The notes beneath the pieces are model-generated. The model was given only the letters and a program-made list of their open reading frames with translations, had not been told where the DNA came from and did no database searches. Both the position numbers and the translations under genes were made by a program. Source: Eubacterium sp. UBA5416 (GTDB lineage Bacteria; Bacillota; Clostridia; Lachnospirales; Lachnospiraceae). Taken from it: a DNA stretch of 33,350 bases. This document shows, piece after piece, positions 31,086-33,350 of this stretch. Location: contig DHNM01000062.1 in assembly GCA_002409525.1 (NCBI GenBank), positions 46,923-80,272 of the forward strand, in the 5' to 3' direction. Position 1 is the first letter of the stretch. Each line of letters starts with the position of its first letter.

Positions 31086-33350
31086 TTAGTTCTGACCTTT
31101 TGAAAATGCACGGATCATAGATGAATTCACGTACAAATCACGTTTATCTTCGGACTGTACCACAAGTGTAGGCGCGCTCTGTACACCGTATTCCACAGCC
31201 ATATCCATATGATCTTCCACCTGTACTAACTGGTAAGGAATCTGTGCCTCATTCAGATACTTCTTCGCCGCCTTACAGTTCGGACAGGTCTTTGTCGTAA
31301 AGAGGAGATACTTCTTCTCCGGAACATCTTCTGCTTTTTCCTTTACGGCAGTGACAGCTTTCGCTGTCTGCGCATGCACTCCCGTATCCGGTTCTTTCGT
31401 CAGTGCCACTTCAGAATCATACAGCTTTCTGTCCTTGAATTCCTGTGTCTTACCCTTGTTCCAGTTCGAAACCGGACGGTAGTATCCGGTAATCCGGCTG
31501 TAAACCTCTGTGGGTTCGCCGCATTGATCGCATGTATACTTCTCCCCACTGATATATCCATGATTCTTACATACCGAATAAGTAGGCGAAATGGTGTAAT
31601 ACGGCAATTTATAGTTCTCGGCAATCTTTTTCACCAGCGCAGCCGCCGATTTCCAGCTCGGAAGTTTTTCTCCGAGAAAGGCATGGAACACCGTTCCCGA
31701 TGTATAGAGTGTCTGCAGATCGTCCTGCCGGCCGAGTGCCTCGAAGACATCATCTGTAAATCCAACCGGAAGATTCGAAGAATTTGTATAATACGGTGTC
31801 TCACCGGGTTTGCCGGCCGTGATGATATCCGGGTACTGCGCGACATCATGCTTTGCAAGCCGGTAAGTCGTGCTCTCCGCAGGGGTTGCCTCCAGATTAT
31901 ACAAGTCACCGTATTCTTCCTGATAATCAGACAGACGGGTGCGCATATGATTCAGCACATCCTCGGCAAACTGATGCGCCTCCGGTTTTGAGATATCTTC
32001 ACGGATCCAGTCTGCATTGAGAGTTGCCTCGTTCATGCCGATCAGACCAATCGTCGAGAAATGATTCTCAAAAGTTCCGAGATAGCGTTTTGTATACGGG
32101 TACAGTCCTTCATTTAAAAGCTTTGTGATCACGTTTCTCTTGACTTTCAGACTTCGCGCCGCGATATCCATCATCTTATCCAGACGTTCGTAGAACTCAT
32201 CCTCATCCTTTGAGAGGTAAGCAATCCTGGGCAGATTAATCGTGACAACTCCGACAGATCCGGTACTCTCACCGCTCCCGAAGAAACCGCCGGATTTTTT
32301 GCGGAGTTCACGGAGATCCAGACGCAGACGACAGCACATACTGCGCACGTCACTCGGTTCCATATCACTGTTGATATAATTCGAGAAGTACGGAGTTCCA
32401 TATTTCGATGTCATTTCAAACAAGAGACGGTTATTCTCGGTATCACTCCAGTCGAAATCTTCCGTGATCGAGTAAGTCGGGATCGGATACTGGAATCCGC
32501 GTCCGTTGGCATCACCGCCGATCATAATCTCGATGAAAGCCTTATTCACCATATCCATCTCTTTTTTACAGTCTTTGTAGCGGAAATCCATCTCCTTTCC
32601 GCCGACAATTGCCGGAAGTTCAGCCAGATCATTCGGAACCACCCAGTCAAGCGTGATATTGGAAAACGGAGCCTGCGTGCCCCACCGCGACGGAGTATTT
32701 ACACCATAGATAAAACTTTCGATACATTTTTTTACCTGTTCGTAAGGAAGATTGTCCGCCTTCACAAATGGCGCAAGATACGTATCAAAGGATGAAAATG
32801 CCTGTGCTCCCGCCCATTCGTTCTGCATAATTCCGAGAAAGTTTACCATCTGGTTGCACAGTGTCGCCAGATGCTTCGCCGGAGAAGATGTAATCTTGCC
32901 CGAAATACCGCCAAGCCCTTCCTGAATCAGCTGTTTTAAACTCCATCCCGCACAGTAACCGGTCAGCATGGACAGATCATGGATATGAAGGTCGGCATTT
33001 CTGTGTGCGTCGGCGATCTCGGAATCGTAAATCTCACTCAGCCAGTAATTCGCCGTGATCGTACCAGAATTACTCAGGATCAGGCCGCCGACAGAATACG
33101 TAACCGTCGAGTTCTCTTTCACTCTCCAGTCCGTCACCTTCAGATACTTATCTACGGTCTCCTTAAAGTCGAGAATCGTGGATTTCATATTTCTCATCTT
33201 CTCATGCTGTTTCCGATACAGGATAAATGCTTTTGCGACATCCGCGTAACCGCTCTCACTTAAAACCGCTTCCACACTGTCCTGAATATCCTCAACCGCG
33301 ATATGCCCGTCCGTAATCTTCGGCTCAAAATCCGCTGTCACACGCAGTGC
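31086..33350 (-). CDS. nrdD: anaerobic ribonucleoside-triphosphate reductase (class III), partial, with C-terminal Trx/Grx-like domain
   Basis: Makes deoxynucleotides without oxygen, using a glycyl radical installed by NrdG. The gene runs off the window: codons for Ala-Leu-Arg precede the GTG at 33341 in frame, so that GTG is not the start. The first visible residues are the end of the ATP-cone. Later come the zinc-binding CKNH and CDQC pairs and the glycyl-radical motif RITGYYRPV, with the radical Gly at about residue 619 of the part seen. After this the chain continues with a linker and a thioredoxin/glutaredoxin-like domain (about 674-751) starting YLLFTTKTCPNCK, with redox pair CPNC and the cis-Pro in SAPTLVV. 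The fused domain may recycle the active-site disulfide. nrdG is not in the window. Confidence 0.93.
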   Translation of the reverse strand, partial: ALRVTADFEPKITDGHIAVEDIQDSVEAVLSESGYADVAKAFILYRKQHEKMRNMKSTILDFKETVDKYLKVTDWRVKENSTVTYSVGGLILSNSGTITANYWLSEIYDSEIADAHRNADLHIHDLSMLTGYCAGWSLKQLIQEGLGGISGKITSSPAKHLATLCNQMVNFLGIMQNEWAGAQAFSSFDTYLAPFVKADNLPYEQVKKCIESFIYGVNTPSRWGTQAPFSNITLDWVVPNDLAELPAIVGGKEMDFRYKDCKKEMDMVNKAFIEIMIGGDANGRGFQYPIPTYSITEDFDWSDTENNRLLFEMTSKYGTPYFSNYINSDMEPSDVRSMCCRLRLDLRELRKKSGGFFGSGESTGSVGVVTINLPRIAYLSKDEDEFYERLDKMMDIAARSLKVKRNVITKLLNEGLYPYTKRYLGTFENHFSTIGLIGMNEATLNADWIREDISKPEAHQFAEDVLNHMRTRLSDYQEEYGDLYNLEATPAESTTYRLAKHDVAQYPDIITAGKPGETPYYTNSSNLPVGFTDDVFEALGRQDDLQTLYTSGTVFHAFLGEKLPSWKSAAALVKKIAENYKLPYYTISPTYSVCKNHGYISGEKYTCDQCGEPTEVYSRITGYYRPVSNWNKGKTQEFKDRKLYDSEVALTKEPDTGVHAQTAKAVTAVKEKAEDVPEKKYLLFTTKTCPNCKAAKKYLNEAQIPYQLVQVEDHMDMAVEYGVQSAPTLVVQSEDKRDLYVNSSMIRAFSKGQN

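Noticed and set aside
1..33350. CRISPR array, rRNA genes, prophage or integrase
   Set aside because: No regularly spaced repeats, no rRNA-like sequence and no phage structural or integrase gene were seen on either strand.

Overview
The window looks like a chromosomal segment of a strictly anaerobic, low-to-mid GC Bacillota, most likely a gut Clostridia/Lachnospiraceae-type organism. Pointers are an oxygen-sensitive class III ribonucleotide reductase (nrdD), meso-diaminopimelate dehydrogenase (ddh), MoaA, LarE, HypA, a Uma2-family nuclease, an RbsABC-type sugar importer with a ROK regulator, and strong AGGAGG-type ribosome binding sites with TTGACA/TATAAT-type promoters. This is family-level inference; no rRNA or tRNA gene is visible.

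Layout. 1-3.5 kb (minus): a conserved unknown gene behind ddh, a small flavodoxin-like protein and moaA. moaA shares a palindromic divergent promoter with a membrane protein (3.6-4.7 kb, plus). 4.8-5.4 kb: Uma2 protein. 5.6-8.3 kb: an A/T-rich cassette, with a TetR regulator divergent from an unknown 264-aa protein and a CrtC/AttH-like lipocalin-fold protein. Directly after it lies an internally deleted IS21-family element (8360-9261) with both ends preserved, then about 700 bp of gene debris. 10.0-10.8 kb: larE from a TTG start. 10.8-13.9 kb (minus): a three-gene ABC-2-type exporter whose large permease seems to be an internal duplication. 13.9-14.8 kb: decayed DNA including a fragment of a second Uma2 gene.

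14.8-18.8 kb: hypA and an 899-aa multi-cluster FeS/FAD oxidoreductase (minus) face a FadR/GntR-type regulator (plus). The intergenic region carries two near-identical FadR-like operators, one just downstream of each predicted transcription start. 19.0-24.1 kb (minus): a membrane protein, a two-component system and, upstream of it, a HMA-SafE-cupredoxin fusion. Together the last three look like a copper handling and sensing locus.

24.2-30.9 kb (minus): a probable polyol/sugar operon, with ROK repressor, sorbitol/xylitol-type dehydrogenase, SDR polyol dehydrogenase, lipoprotein binding protein, double ABC ATPase and permease. It appears to be driven from one strong promoter whose start region holds a 25-bp palindrome. 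31.1-33.35 kb (minus): nrdD, cut by the window edge at its 5' side, with a thioredoxin/glutaredoxin-like domain fused to its C-terminus.

The most unusual parts are the TetR/unknown/CrtC-like cassette beside the IS21 relic, and the hypA/flavoprotein/FadR locus, which has no hydrogenase nearby. All calls come from reading the sequence; no database search was run.
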